From the NCBI GenBank assembly GCA_934667125.1, contig CAKULF010000003.1, positions 186,001 to 250,000 on the forward strand: a stretch of DNA of 64,000 nucleotides, written 5' to 3'. The DNA comes from an uncultured Candidatus Melainabacteria bacterium (GTDB lineage: Bacteria > Cyanobacteriota > Vampirovibrionia > Gastranaerophilales > Gastranaerophilaceae). Shown one piece after another: positions 50,532 to 59,813 of the stretch. Positions within the stretch are counted from its first letter, which is position 1; every line of letters begins with the position of its first letter. The translations under genes and the position numbers were made by a program. The notes under the pieces were generated by a model. It saw only the letters and a program-made list of their open reading frames with translations. It had not been told where the DNA came from and searched no databases.

Positions 50532-51075
50532 AAAATTTATTATCTGCGGCGCAGGCGGTCAAGGAGTCGTATCAATAGGGATTTTACTTGCTAACATTTT
50601 TATGATGTGCGATAAATATGTTACTTTTTCTCCTTGCTATGGGGCTGAAATGCGTGGTGGAGCAGTGAATTGCACTGTTAATATGTCTGATAGTCCGATT
50701 TATAGTTTTCAAACAAAATACACAGATTATTTAATTTCATTTAACCAAGCTTCTTATGATAAATTTATCTCTAAAGTGGCGAAAAACGGTTTTGTAATAA
50801 CTAATTCTTCTATGGTTGAGATTGATAACAATAGAAGAGAGGATGTTAAATATATAAGCGTTCCTTTTAGTCAGGACGCTAGTAATATGGGAAATATCAA
50901 AATGGCAAATTCTATTGCTCTTGGAATATTGATTAAAATTTTAAAGGATATTCCTGTGGAAACTGTTAAACTTGCTTATGAAAAAGTGGCTAAAAATAAA
51001 AAAGATATGATTGCGAAAAATATCGAAGCATTTATGTTTGGATATAACATAATTAAAGAGGGAAAGTATGAATAA
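50524..51075 (+). CDS. 2-oxoacid:ferredoxin oxidoreductase gamma subunit
   Basis: 183 residues. The family signature is at the start: KKFIICGAGGQGVVSIGILLA, then YGAEMRGGAVNCTVNMSD and MGNIKMANSIALGILIKIL. The gamma subunit completes the four-chain oxidoreductase and helps hold CoA. The end overlaps fabH by 8 nt. No extra domain. Confidence 0.9.
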   Translation: MTKKFIICGAGGQGVVSIGILLANIFMMCDKYVTFSPCYGAEMRGGAVNCTVNMSDSPIYSFQTKYTDYLISFNQASYDKFISKVAKNGFVITNSSMVEIDNNRREDVKYISVPFSQDASNMGNIKMANSIALGILIKILKDIPVETVKLAYEKVAKNKKDMIAKNIEAFMFGYNIIKEGKYE

Positions 51076-52066
51076 AACTGGAATAAAAATAAAAGCAATC
51101 GATTTTGCGGTTGCAAAAAATGTTATTTCTAATGATGATTTAACAAAAATTTTAGATACGTCTGATGAATGGATTTCAACAAGAACAGGTATCAAAGAAA
51201 GAAGAGTTGCTTCAAAAGATGAAAATCTTGTAACGCTTGGGGTTGAAGCAAGTGCTAAAGCGCTTAAAAGAGCTGATATGAATGGTGAAGAAATAGATTT
51301 AATTATAGCTGCGGCTTCTGCTCCGGAGGATATTTATCCTTCTGTTGCTTGTTTAATTCAAGCTGAAATTGGGGCAAAAAACGCTGTATGCTTTGATTTA
51401 AGAGCAGCTTGCTCAGGCTTTATTTATTCTCTTGAAACAGCAAGAGCATTTATTAAATCAGGCTTATATAAAAATGTTTTAATCGTCGCAACTGATACAA
51501 CAACTAAATTCACCGATTGGGAAGATAGAGCAACTTGCGTATTATTTGGGGATGGCGCAGGCGCTTGTGTATTATCTGCTGATGAAAATGCTGATGATAT
51601 TGTTGATATTAACTTATTATCAGATGGCACGGTTGGCGATTATATAACTTTAAATGTGTATGGAAAAGAATGCCCATTGGTGGATAACGTTGAAAATGAA
51701 CATAAACCATTCATTCAAATGAAAGGAAAAGATGTTTATAAATATGTGATGACAACAATTCCGCCAAAATTAGATGAGCTTTTAGAAAAAAATAATTTAA
51801 CAAGCAATGATATAGATTATTTTATTCCTCATCAATCAAATCAAAGAATGATAGACGCTTTGGCGCAAAGACTTGAATTTACGCCTGAAAAAGTGATTTC
51901 AAATATTGAACACTATGGAAATATGTCTGCTGCTTCAATTCCTGTTGCAATTAGAGAAAGCATTGATGAAGATAAAATCAAACTTCCTGCGACTATTATG
52001 ATTAGTGCGTTTGGGGCAGGCATGACAGGTGCAAACGCTATAATTAAACTAGATAAAAACGTATAA
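51068..52066 (+). CDS. fabH: Beta-ketoacyl-ACP synthase III
   Basis: 332 residues, normal length. Catalytic triad: Cys115 (RAACSGF), His255 (IPHQSNQRM) and Asn285 (HYGNMSAAS). It condenses a short acyl-CoA with malonyl-ACP to start fatty-acid chains. Its start lies inside the oxidoreductase gamma gene, so acyl-CoA made by that enzyme is probably used as primer. Branched-chain fatty acids are the expected outcome if the substrate is 2-oxoisovalerate or similar. Confidence 0.95.
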   Translation: MNKTGIKIKAIDFAVAKNVISNDDLTKILDTSDEWISTRTGIKERRVASKDENLVTLGVEASAKALKRADMNGEEIDLIIAAASAPEDIYPSVACLIQAEIGAKNAVCFDLRAACSGFIYSLETARAFIKSGLYKNVLIVATDTTTKFTDWEDRATCVLFGDGAGACVLSADENADDIVDINLLSDGTVGDYITLNVYGKECPLVDNVENEHKPFIQMKGKDVYKYVMTTIPPKLDELLEKNNLTSNDIDYFIPHQSNQRMIDALAQRLEFTPEKVISNIEHYGNMSAASIPVAIRESIDEDKIKLPATIMISAFGAGMTGANAIIKLDKNV

Positions 52067-52093
52067 AATAAATTAAGAATATAGGAGAAAAAG

Positions 52094-53332
52094 ATGAAAA
52101 GACGTGTAGTAGTTACCGGCATGGGGTGTGTGTCGCCTTTTGGAGTTGGAGTAGATACTCTTTGGGATAATTTAAAAGAAGGTAAAAGCGGAATTAGATA
52201 TTTGCATTTAGATAAAGAAAAACATTTGGTTCATATCGGCGGAGAAGTTCCTGAATTTGATACAACGCCTTATGTTGAAGCAAAAGACGCAAGAAGAATG
52301 GATAAATTCATTTTATGTTCTGTTGTTGCTGCGCAATTAGCTATGGAAGATTCTAAACTTGATCTTGAAAAAGAAGATAGAACAAGAATTGGTGTTATCG
52401 CAGGTTCTGCTGCAGGCGGACTTGATACAATTCAAAAAAATCACGAAGTAATGATGGCTCGTGGATATCACAAATGTTCACCATTTATGGTTCCGATGAT
52501 GATTTCTAATATGGCAGCAGGCAAAATCTCAATTAAATATGGTTTAAGAGGCATGTCAAAAGCTATTTTAACAGCTTGTTCAACAGGCGCTCACAGCATT
52601 GGAGACGCTGCTCGTGCTATTCAATATGGCGACGCTGATATTATGGTGGCAGGTGGTGCTGAAGCAGGAATTTGCGACCTTGGAATTGGCGCTTTTACAT
52701 CAGCTAAAACCTTATCAAGACACAACGATGAGCCTACCAAAGCTTCAAGACCTTATGATATCAATCGTGACGGATTTATTATGTCAGAGGGTGCCGGAAT
52801 TGTTGTTTTAGAAGAAAGAGAACACGCTATTGCTCGTGGAGCTAAGATTTATGCTGAATTAATCGGATATGGTCAATCATCTGACGCTTATGATATGGTA
52901 GCTCCTGATCCAAACGGTAATGGCGCAATTTTAGCTATGGAATTGGCTTTAAAAGAAGCTAATTTAAAACCTGAAGATGTTGATTATATTAACGCTCACG
53001 GAACTTCAACTCATGTTGGCGATATAGCTGAATCTAAGGCTATTGAAAAATTATTTGGAGATAAAGAACACAATAAAAAATTATCTGTTTCTTCAACAAA
53101 ATCAATGACAGGACATATGTTGGGCGGTGCAGGCGCTGTTGAAGCTATTATTGCAATTAAAGCAATGAATGAGGGTATTATTCCTCCAACAATCAATCTT
53201 GAAAATCAAGACCCTGAAGTTGCAAATCTAGACTATACGCCACATAAAGCCGTTAAAAAAGAAGTAAATTATGCTATTTCTAACTCTTTCGGTTTTGGCG
53301 GACATAATTCTGTTTTAATTTTCGGAAAATAA
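52094..53332 (+). CDS. fabF: Beta-ketoacyl-ACP synthase II
   Basis: 412 residues. Catalytic Cys162 (TACSTGAHS), His302 (AHGTSTHVGD) and His341 (MTGHMLGGAG) are all present, as are the N-terminal RRVVVTGMGCVSPFG and the end SNSFGFGGHNSVLIF. It elongates acyl-ACP chains. It follows fabH by 27 nt with an AGGAG site. acpP, often between these genes, is not here. A 12-bp stem follows at 53351-53385. Confidence 0.95.
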   Translation: MKRRVVVTGMGCVSPFGVGVDTLWDNLKEGKSGIRYLHLDKEKHLVHIGGEVPEFDTTPYVEAKDARRMDKFILCSVVAAQLAMEDSKLDLEKEDRTRIGVIAGSAAGGLDTIQKNHEVMMARGYHKCSPFMVPMMISNMAAGKISIKYGLRGMSKAILTACSTGAHSIGDAARAIQYGDADIMVAGGAEAGICDLGIGAFTSAKTLSRHNDEPTKASRPYDINRDGFIMSEGAGIVVLEEREHAIARGAKIYAELIGYGQSSDAYDMVAPDPNGNGAILAMELALKEANLKPEDVDYINAHGTSTHVGDIAESKAIEKLFGDKEHNKKLSVSSTKSMTGHMLGGAGAVEAIIAIKAMNEGIIPPTINLENQDPEVANLDYTPHKAVKKEVNYAISNSFGFGGHNSVLIFGK

Positions 53333-53350
53333 TTAAAATAAATAAATTGA

Positions 53351-53385
53351 TTTAAAGGCGCTGGAATTTATCGAGCGCCTTTAAA
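53351..53385 (+). terminator. Terminator-like stem after the VOR-fab operon
   Basis: TTTAAAGGCGCT (53351-53362) and AGCGCCTTTAAA (53374-53385) pair perfectly over 12 bp. The T-run is displaced (CTTTTTCTTTTTG from 53392), so efficiency is uncertain. Confidence 0.55.
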
Positions 53386-53411
53386 AATATGCTTTTTCTT
53401 TTTGTTTGTTA

Positions 53412-53417
53412 TACAAT
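53412..53417 (+). promoter_or_regulatory. -10 box placed for a leaderless transcript (DUF2229 gene)
   Basis: TACAAT is followed by exactly 6 nt (AGAGTC) and ATG 53424. No ribosome site precedes that ATG. Confidence 0.5.
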
Positions 53418-53423
53418 AGAGTC

Positions 53424-54584
53424 ATGAAAAATACAGAAAATAAAAAAATAAAAGTTGCTTTTCCTCACATGGGAACAATTTATGTTGCTTGGGAAAAAGC
53501 GCTAAACGCAATGGGAATGGAGGCTTATGTACCTCCTTATACAAGTAAAAAAACTTTATCTTTAGGAACAAAAAATTCACCCGAAGCAATTTGTTTGCCA
53601 TATAAATTAATTTTAGGTAATTTTATTGAAGCAATTGAAAACGGGGTTGATTATGTTTCAATGATTACTTCTCCGGGGATTTGTAGACTCGGCGAATATG
53701 GAAGAAATATTGAACAAGTTCTTGTTGAATTGGGTTATAAAACAAATTACATTGAACTTAGCCTATATGATGGCTTTAAGGGCATGATAGACTATTTTGT
53801 TCGTTTGACGGGCAAAAAAGAATATTTTAAAATCTTTAATGCTATATATCTTGCTGTTAGAACGGTATTCGCTGTTGACGAGTTGCAAAATTTCCTATCT
53901 TATCATAGAGCAAGAGAAATTCACAAGGGCGATAGCGAAAAGGCTTTTAATAAAGCAATTAAAATGATAAGAAAAGCAATGACAGCTAAAGAACTTGCTA
54001 AAGCTCTTAAGGATGGTTTAAGAGAAATTTCAAGCGTTGAAATTGATAAAAATAAAGATGTTCTTCATGTTGATTTAACAGGCGAAATTTATATCGTAAA
54101 TGATGAATTTTCAAATCAATATATGGAGCGTGAATTGGGCGCTATGGGCGTTCAAGTTCGCCGTTCTTTAACTATTTCATCATTCTTAAAAGACGCAATT
54201 ATTCCAAAAATATTTAAAAAAGGCGAAACGCACTTAGAACGTGCTTATAGACTCGCTAAACCATATCTTATGAGAGATATAGGCGGTGATAGTCTTGAAT
54301 GTATTTCTGATGTTTTATATGCAAAAGAAAGAAACGTGGATGGTTTAATCCATGTTAGCCCATTTACTTGCATGCCTGAAATTATGACTCAAAATATTTT
54401 CCCAAAAATGAGAGAAGATACTTCGCTTCCGATTTTGACTTTGATTATGGATGAGCAAACAGGCAGAGCAGGCTATATCACAAGGCTTGAAGCTTTTGTT
54501 GATTTAATGAGAAGAAAGAAAATGAGAGCAAAAATTTCAGCCGACAAAATGAAAAAAGAAAATCAAATACCACAAGAGGTATAA
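53424..54584 (+). CDS. DUF2229 / acyl-CoA dehydratase activase-related protein
   Basis: 386 residues from ATG 53424 (a TTG at 53406 is in frame but has no support). It resembles the DUF2229 domain found fused to, or beside, HgdC-type activases: VAFPHMGTIYVAWEKALNAMGM, NSPEAICLPYKLILGNFIEAIENG is the key region, shown here in part, plus ITSPGICRLGEYGR, and HVSPFTCMPEIM near the end. Several cysteines could bind an iron-sulfur cluster. The companion activase is 18 kb upstream (34666-35679) on the other strand. The pair likely supports a reductive or dehydrating step on an acyl-CoA, but no dehydratase subunits are visible. Confidence 0.75.
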   Translation: MKNTENKKIKVAFPHMGTIYVAWEKALNAMGMEAYVPPYTSKKTLSLGTKNSPEAICLPYKLILGNFIEAIENGVDYVSMITSPGICRLGEYGRNIEQVLVELGYKTNYIELSLYDGFKGMIDYFVRLTGKKEYFKIFNAIYLAVRTVFAVDELQNFLSYHRAREIHKGDSEKAFNKAIKMIRKAMTAKELAKALKDGLREISSVEIDKNKDVLHVDLTGEIYIVNDEFSNQYMERELGAMGVQVRRSLTISSFLKDAIIPKIFKKGETHLERAYRLAKPYLMRDIGGDSLECISDVLYAKERNVDGLIHVSPFTCMPEIMTQNIFPKMREDTSLPILTLIMDEQTGRAGYITRLEAFVDLMRRKKMRAKISADKMKKENQIPQEV

Positions 54585-54605
54585 AAAAATAAAAAAGAGT
54601 ATGAT

Positions 54606-54640
54606 ATAATCCTTATAGTTTTATAAGGATTATATTTTTT
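54606..54640 (+). terminator. Intrinsic terminator after the DUF2229 gene
   Basis: ATAATCCTTATA, loop GTTT, TATAAGGATTAT (54606-54633) followed by ATTTTTT. It lies 8 nt before the next start codon, so it could also act as an attenuator for the OppD-type gene. Confidence 0.8.
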
Positions 54641-54647
54641 AATTGGC

Positions 54648-55592
54648 ATGAGCGAAAATATTTTAGAAATTAAAGATTTATCAATGGGCTTTATTCTTGA
54701 AAATAACGATTTTAAGGATGAATATTATAGCGCCCTAAGCAACATAAATCTTTCTTTTCAAAAAGCTCAAATACATTGTATAGCAGGCGAATCAGGCTGT
54801 GGAAAATCTGTTTTAATTAATACGATTTTAAATCTTTTGCCAAAAAATGCTCTGATTAAATCGGGCGAAATTTTATATGAAAACCAAAATTTGCTAGCTT
54901 TAAATGATAAGGATTATAAAAAAATCAGAGGGCGAAAAATCAGCCTAATTCCGCAAGACCCTTTTATGTCTTTAAATCCTTTGTATACGATTGAAAATCA
55001 GCTTCTTGAAGTTAATAACGATAATGACATAAACAAAATAAAACAAGCGCTTGAAATGGTTAAAATTAAAAATATTGAAAGTGTTCTAAAATCCTATCCT
55101 CACGAGCTTTCAGGCGGAATGAAACAAAGAATAATTATAGCTATGAGCCTTATTTCAAATTCTCAAATTATTTTGGCGGATGAACCTACAACGGCGCTTG
55201 ATGTCAGTGTTTCAAATACAATTTTAAATATTTTAACCGATTTAAAAAATATAGGCAAAACAATTATTTTGATTACCCATGACCTTTCGATTGTTTCAAA
55301 TTATTCTGATACGACAACGATTATGTATTTAGGCGAAATTGTTGAAAAAGGACAAACAAAAGAACTCTTTAAAAATCCGAAACATCCTTATACAAACGCA
55401 TTATTAAGGGCTTTACCTATTGATAAGAATAAAAAGCTTGAAAATATTAAAGGGCAAATTTCTCCGATAACTCAAAGGATTGATGGTTGTAAATTTCATC
55501 CAAGATGTAATTGTGTTATGGAAAAATGTAAGACAATTAAGCCTTGTTTAAAGGATTGTGACGGCGTTATGGTTGCGTGTCATTTATATTAA
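54648..55592 (+). CDS. Oligopeptide/dipeptide ABC transporter ATPase, OppD/DppD type
   Basis: 314 residues. Walker A GESGCGKSVLIN, Q-loop IPQDPFMSLNPLYTI, signature LSGGMKQRIIIAMSL, Walker B IILADEPTTALD and ITHDLS are complete. The C-terminal oligopeptide-transport extension is present, with HPRCNCVMEKCKTIKP (cysteine cluster). This is the OppD partner type to the OppF ATPase at 14014, yet there is no permease gene on either side. The start has no clear ribosome site. The stop region overlaps the opposing maf by 9 nt. Confidence 0.9.
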   Translation: MSENILEIKDLSMGFILENNDFKDEYYSALSNINLSFQKAQIHCIAGESGCGKSVLINTILNLLPKNALIKSGEILYENQNLLALNDKDYKKIRGRKISLIPQDPFMSLNPLYTIENQLLEVNNDNDINKIKQALEMVKIKNIESVLKSYPHELSGGMKQRIIIAMSLISNSQIILADEPTTALDVSVSNTILNILTDLKNIGKTIILITHDLSIVSNYSDTTTIMYLGEIVEKGQTKELFKNPKHPYTNALLRALPIDKNKKLENIKGQISPITQRIDGCKFHPRCNCVMEKCKTIKPCLKDCDGVMVACHLY

Positions 55593-56153
55593 TTCATCCA
55601 ACATTTTTTCAAATAAAACAATTGGAAAGCCAATAACGTTTTCTTTTGAGCCTTCTAAACTTGTTGCAAAATCAAAGCCGTCATCTTGGATTCCGTAACT
55701 TCCTGCTTTATCAAGGGGTTTAGAGGTTTTAATATAGTTTAAAATATCTTCATCCGTTAATTTTTTAAACGTAACATAAGTTATATCGATATCTTTTAGG
55801 GTGTTTTCTTTTGAAATTAAGCAAATTGCGCTTGCAACAAAATGAGTTTTGCCTGAAAGAGATTTTAAAGTATCAAAAGCGTCTTTTTCATCTTTTGGCT
55901 TGCCTAAAATAATATTGTCGCTAACAACAACGGTATCAGCAGAAATTATAATACTATCTTGATTTTGCTCAAAAACCTCTAAACCCTTATTATATGCACA
56001 ATTTATAACTAAATCTTTATCATATTTTAAATGCGCAATTTTTTCATCATATTTTGAAACCTTAATTTCAAAATCATATCCGGCTTTTGATAATATTTCT
56101 TTTCTTCTTGGCGAAGATGAAGCAAGGATAAGGTTTTTGGGTATTGCTTTCAT
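55584..56153 (-). CDS. maf: Maf-family nucleoside triphosphate pyrophosphatase
   Basis: 189 residues, full length. Visible: ILASSSPRRKEILSKAGYDF, IISADTVVVSDNIILGKPKD, GKTHFVASAICLI and DKAGSYGIQDDG. Maf hydrolyses non-canonical or ordinary NTPs (dTTP/UTP and modified forms) and may restrain division. It overlaps the TPR gene by 1 nt (ATG shared region) and OppD-type gene at its end on the other strand. Confidence 0.92.
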   Translation of the reverse strand: MKAIPKNLILASSSPRRKEILSKAGYDFEIKVSKYDEKIAHLKYDKDLVINCAYNKGLEVFEQNQDSIIISADTVVVSDNIILGKPKDEKDAFDTLKSLSGKTHFVASAICLISKENTLKDIDITYVTFKKLTDEDILNYIKTSKPLDKAGSYGIQDDGFDFATSLEGSKENVIGFPIVLFEKMLDELI

Positions 56154-57817
56154 TATCTGTTGCCTTTTAAAATGGCTTCGCTTCTTTTTAATTGTTTTTC
56201 AAAAATTTCAATTAGATTTTTATTTTGCGTTTTAAGAGCAATTTCATAGGCTAATTTTTTATAGTTAATTTCATTGTTATCAAGCTCTATTGCTTCTTTT
56301 GAATATAACAAAGCGTCGTTAAAATTGCCCAAACCATAATAGCTTTTTGCCATTTGATTATAATATTTTGCGCAAGTCGGGTTCAATTTAATTGCTTCAT
56401 AAATTGATAAAGCTGCATTTTTATATTCTTTTAAATCATTCAAGATAAGTCCTTTAAAATAGAAAGATTCAGCATTATTTTTGTCTGAATTTAAGTATTT
56501 TTCAATGTTTTCAAGGGCTTTTTCTTTTTCATTCAATCTATAATAAATTCTAGCCAAAGAATTAAACACGCTCAAGCAATTTATATTGTTGTTTTGAAAT
56601 TGCGAAATCAAATCCAGCGCTTGATTATAGTCTTTTTCATCAATGTAAAGGTCGATTAATTCAAGAGTATAATAAATTGATTCAGGATAAACCTCCAGCG
56701 CTTTTTTATAGATTTCTATTGCTTTTTTATACAACTTTAATTCTTTATAAACGCTCGCTAGAGTGTCCAATAATATTGGGTTTGAGCTTTCTTTTTCAAA
56801 ATATTTTTCCAAAACGCTTTTAGCGGTCGAAAGATTTGTTTCTTTTAAATTTATAACTTGAGCTAAAATTTGAGCTTTCGGATAAAATTTTGAATTTTCA
56901 TTTATAACATCAAGATTTAATTTTGCTGTTTGATATTTCTTTTCTTTGATTAAAATCCAAGCTGAAAGAAAATATTTTTCGTCTAAATTTTCGTTTTTTT
57001 CTTTGATAAGCGAATAATTTATTGAGGTTTTTAAAACGCTCAAAGCCTCTGATAGCCAGCTTATATCAATATAACATTTTGCTAAATCAAGATAAAAATC
57101 ATGTTCATTATTATCAAATTTAATAGCTCGTGTGATGTGCTCAATTGCTTGAGTATAATTTTTTCTTTTTGCTTCAATCATTCCAAGATAATATGAAGCA
57201 AGAGGAACATTCTCATCAACATTTAAGCAATATTTAATAACTTTATTGTAATCAGAATGATTGTAATAATATGTTGCAAGGTCCATATTTGCTTGAATAT
57301 GAGTATCATCAAGCTCTATAACCTTTTCAAGCATAACTTTTTTCTTGTTGTCGTCTGAAATTGTTGAAATTAAATACAATAAATCCGCATTCAACTTAAT
57401 TTCGTCAATCAAAGAATTGAAAACAGTCATAGCGTCTTGTTTTTTATCAAGCATAATCAAAATTTTGATATAACAATAATAAGATTGAGCGCTTCTATCG
57501 TATTCGCAAAGAGTTTGAGCGGTTTTAAGAGCTTTTTGATATTGTTTTAAGATAATATAAATTTCATAAACTCGATTTAGAGCAAGTATATTGTTTTTTT
57601 TCAGAGCTAAAACCTTTAAAAATTCTTCTAAAGCTCTATCATAGTTATGAATTAAAAGGTGTAATTCGCCAAGTTGAGAATATATTTCAATATCATTTGC
57701 GTCATCTTCAAATTCCAACGCTTTATATAAATATTCGATAGCTTCTTTATATTTTTTTATGTTTTTTAGTTCAAAAGCTTTTTTAATTAGCTCAATTTTT
57801 TCTTTATTAATATCCAT
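56153..57817 (-). CDS. Tetratricopeptide-repeat protein
   Basis: 554 residues consisting almost entirely of about 13-15 tetratricopeptide repeats, e.g. NALKEAIEYLYKALEFE-type units (KYKEAIEYLYKALEFEDD), NYDRALEEFLKVLALKKN and LYKKAIEIYKKALEVYPES. It has no signal peptide or other domain. TPR arrays are protein scaffolds. It shares an operon with maf. A partner cannot be named; the flagellar genes divergent at 57990 are close by. Confidence 0.85.
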   Translation of the reverse strand: MDINKEKIELIKKAFELKNIKKYKEAIEYLYKALEFEDDANDIEIYSQLGELHLLIHNYDRALEEFLKVLALKKNNILALNRVYEIYIILKQYQKALKTAQTLCEYDRSAQSYYCYIKILIMLDKKQDAMTVFNSLIDEIKLNADLLYLISTISDDNKKKVMLEKVIELDDTHIQANMDLATYYYNHSDYNKVIKYCLNVDENVPLASYYLGMIEAKRKNYTQAIEHITRAIKFDNNEHDFYLDLAKCYIDISWLSEALSVLKTSINYSLIKEKNENLDEKYFLSAWILIKEKKYQTAKLNLDVINENSKFYPKAQILAQVINLKETNLSTAKSVLEKYFEKESSNPILLDTLASVYKELKLYKKAIEIYKKALEVYPESIYYTLELIDLYIDEKDYNQALDLISQFQNNNINCLSVFNSLARIYYRLNEKEKALENIEKYLNSDKNNAESFYFKGLILNDLKEYKNAALSIYEAIKLNPTCAKYYNQMAKSYYGLGNFNDALLYSKEAIELDNNEINYKKLAYEIALKTQNKNLIEIFEKQLKRSEAILKGNR

Positions 57818-57939
57818 AAGTTTTATTATATTTTATTTTTCAAACTAATTCAATAAATAAAAATATTGACTTTTTAACAAAAATCCTTAAATCAAAATCG
57901 AATATTCTCATATTAATAGTGTATTTTTTCTAATTTTAA

Positions 57940-57966
57940 TAAAGAAAAAATCTTATGAACCGACGA
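57940..57966 (+). promoter_or_regulatory. Possible sigma-28-like flagellar promoter
   Basis: TAAAGAAA (57940-57947), an 11-nt spacer, then ACCGACGA (57959-57966) resembles TAAAGTTT-N11-GCCGATAA at 10 of 16 positions with the exact spacer. It lies 24 nt before the rod operon. AT-rich sequence makes the first half easy to match by chance. Confidence 0.3.
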
Positions 57967-57989
57967 AGAATAAAAAAGGTATAAACAAA

Positions 57990-58691
57990 ATGAAACCATT
58001 AGTTGCAGGAATAAATTTAGACGGACACGGCTTGGCGCAAAGCGTTAATGCTATGCACACAAGTATGAATATCATGGGAATATTCAGTGAAAATATTCTT
58101 GGTTTTGATAAAATCGGATATCAAAAAAAAGATGTTGTTATTTCTTCTTTTGCTGAATTTTTAGGGCCGGAAGCTGTTTCATATTCAACAGATGAACAGG
58201 TTGGAAGACTTGTTATGACTGAACGTCCGCTGGATGTTGCATTATCTGAAAAAGGGTATTTTCAAGTTTTGAATGATAACGGAAGTATTGAACTTACTCG
58301 TGATGGCAGATTTAAGTTAAATAATAAAGGCGAATTATTAACCCAAACAAATCAAAAAGTTTTGTCTAATTCGGGCATTCCTATTGTTTTTTCAACTCTT
58401 CCAACCGAATTAAATCAAATTAAAATTGGAACAGATGGAAAAATCGGAGTATTGGATGAAAAAGCTCGTGGGTTTGTTCCTCAAGGCACGATAGGAGTTG
58501 TTTCGTCTGATGGGTCTTTAATTCAAAGAGATTCCGTTCGACAAGGTTTTGTTGAAAATTCAAACATACAACTTCAAAATGAATTTATCGAAATTGCAAA
58601 CTATAAACGAACTTTTGAAGCAAATTCTACAATGTTTAAAATTCAAAATAACAAACTGTCAAGCGCTATATCCCAATTGGGTCGAGTATAG
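57990..58691 (+). CDS. Flagellar rod/hook protein, FlgF/FlgG family
   Basis: 233 residues. The central FlgE/F/G beta region (TERPLDVALSEKGYFQVLNDNG, ELTRDGRFKLNNKGELLT) and the C-terminal rod helix (EFIEIANYKRTFEANSTMFKIQNN) are diagnostic. The N-terminal rod signature is weak (ENILGFDKIGYQKK instead of NxANxxTxGYK), so this copy is divergent. Probably FlgF, the proximal rod protein, given the next gene; the assignment is uncertain. AAGG upstream. First gene of the four-gene rod operon. Confidence 0.85.
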   Translation: MKPLVAGINLDGHGLAQSVNAMHTSMNIMGIFSENILGFDKIGYQKKDVVISSFAEFLGPEAVSYSTDEQVGRLVMTERPLDVALSEKGYFQVLNDNGSIELTRDGRFKLNNKGELLTQTNQKVLSNSGIPIVFSTLPTELNQIKIGTDGKIGVLDEKARGFVPQGTIGVVSSDGSLIQRDSVRQGFVENSNIQLQNEFIEIANYKRTFEANSTMFKIQNNKLSSAISQLGRV

Positions 58692-58702
58692 GAGGATAGA
58701 TA

Positions 58703-59422
58703 ATGACATTTAATTTACAAGGAATAGTAAGAAAAACAACAACAAATTTAACAACCGAATTTGATAGATTGGCTTATATTTCTCAAAATGTTGCAAATAT
58801 GAACACAAATGCGTATAAAGGTGTTCGTTTTGAAGATATGATTGACGCAGACGGCTCTGTTCACGGGATTGAAAGAGTTGATATGGCTAAAGGTACGATT
58901 ATGACAACCGATAGCCCATTAGATGTTGCAATAGATGGAGCCGGATTTATCCCTGTTACGACTCAAACAGGCGAAATTCAATATACTCGTGATGGTTCGT
59001 TTATGACCAATAAAGACGGTTTATTAATTACAAAAAACGGTGATTTAGTTGGCTCGGGCATAAAAATCGACACATCTGCCGAACGTACGGAAATAAGACC
59101 AAATGGCGATGTTTATATCTATAAAAGAAAAATTGATGAACCGGAATATGCCGGAACTATTCCTGTTGTTCAATTTCAAAATCCTGAAGCATTGTTAAAT
59201 GTTGGTAAAAACAATTATGTTGCAACGGAAAATGCAGGAAAATTGGCTCTTGTTGAAGATCATAAATTAATTAAACAATACGGAGTTGAAAAAACAAACG
59301 TTGATTTAACAAATGAAATTTATACAATTTCAAGAATAAACGCTTCAATTACAGCGAGCGCTTCATTGATGAAAGCGGTAAACACTATGTATACAACCGC
59401 AGTTAACAATATGACAACATAA
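58703..59422 (+). CDS. Flagellar rod protein, FlgG/FlgF family
   Basis: 239 residues. N-terminal LAYISQNVANMNTNAYKGV fits the rod signature well, then MTTDSPLDVAIDGAGFIPVT, YTRDGSFMTNKDGLLITKNG and a C-terminal helix (LTNEIYTISRINASITASAS). Probably FlgG, the distal rod protein, which is usually about 260 residues. It follows the first gene by 11 nt with a GGAGG site. Confidence 0.88.
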   Translation: MTFNLQGIVRKTTTNLTTEFDRLAYISQNVANMNTNAYKGVRFEDMIDADGSVHGIERVDMAKGTIMTTDSPLDVAIDGAGFIPVTTQTGEIQYTRDGSFMTNKDGLLITKNGDLVGSGIKIDTSAERTEIRPNGDVYIYKRKIDEPEYAGTIPVVQFQNPEALLNVGKNNYVATENAGKLALVEDHKLIKQYGVEKTNVDLTNEIYTISRINASITASASLMKAVNTMYTTAVNNMTT

Positions 59423-59437
59423 TTTGAAAGGTAGATT

Positions 59438-59803
59438 ATGGGTTTAATTCCAACAAATTTAATAAATTCGCCGCTTAAAAAGCTGGATTTGATTTCAGCT
59501 CGTCAAGAAGCTTTGGCTGATAATGTCACAAATATGCACACCCCTGGGTATAGAAGAAAAGATGTTGATTTTTCTCAATATCTGAATAATTCAACATCAG
59601 CTTCCACTCTTGAAACAAAATTGATAAACAAATTCGGACCTGCGCCAATTGCAAGCCAAGGAAGCGGCGGAGAAATGAAATCAACAGAAGATGAACTTGC
59701 ACTAATGCAACAAAATTATATGCTTTATTCAACAGCCACAAAGCAATTGAAAAGCACAATCACCCAACTAAAATCAGCATTGAATGTTTCAGCAAATGGT
59801 TAA
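59438..59803 (+). CDS. flgB: Flagellar rod protein FlgB
   Basis: 121 residues. N-terminal LDLISARQEALADNVTNMHTPGYRRKDVDF is the FlgB rod signature, in part: ALADNVTNMHTPGYRRKD. The C-terminal helix (ALMQQNYMLYSTATKQLKSTI) pairs with it in the rod. FlgB forms the proximal rod next to the MS-ring. It lies 15 nt after the second rod gene. Confidence 0.9.
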   Translation: MGLIPTNLINSPLKKLDLISARQEALADNVTNMHTPGYRRKDVDFSQYLNNSTSASTLETKLINKFGPAPIASQGSGGEMKSTEDELALMQQNYMLYSTATKQLKSTITQLKSALNVSANG

Positions 59804-59813
59804 GGAGTAGATT

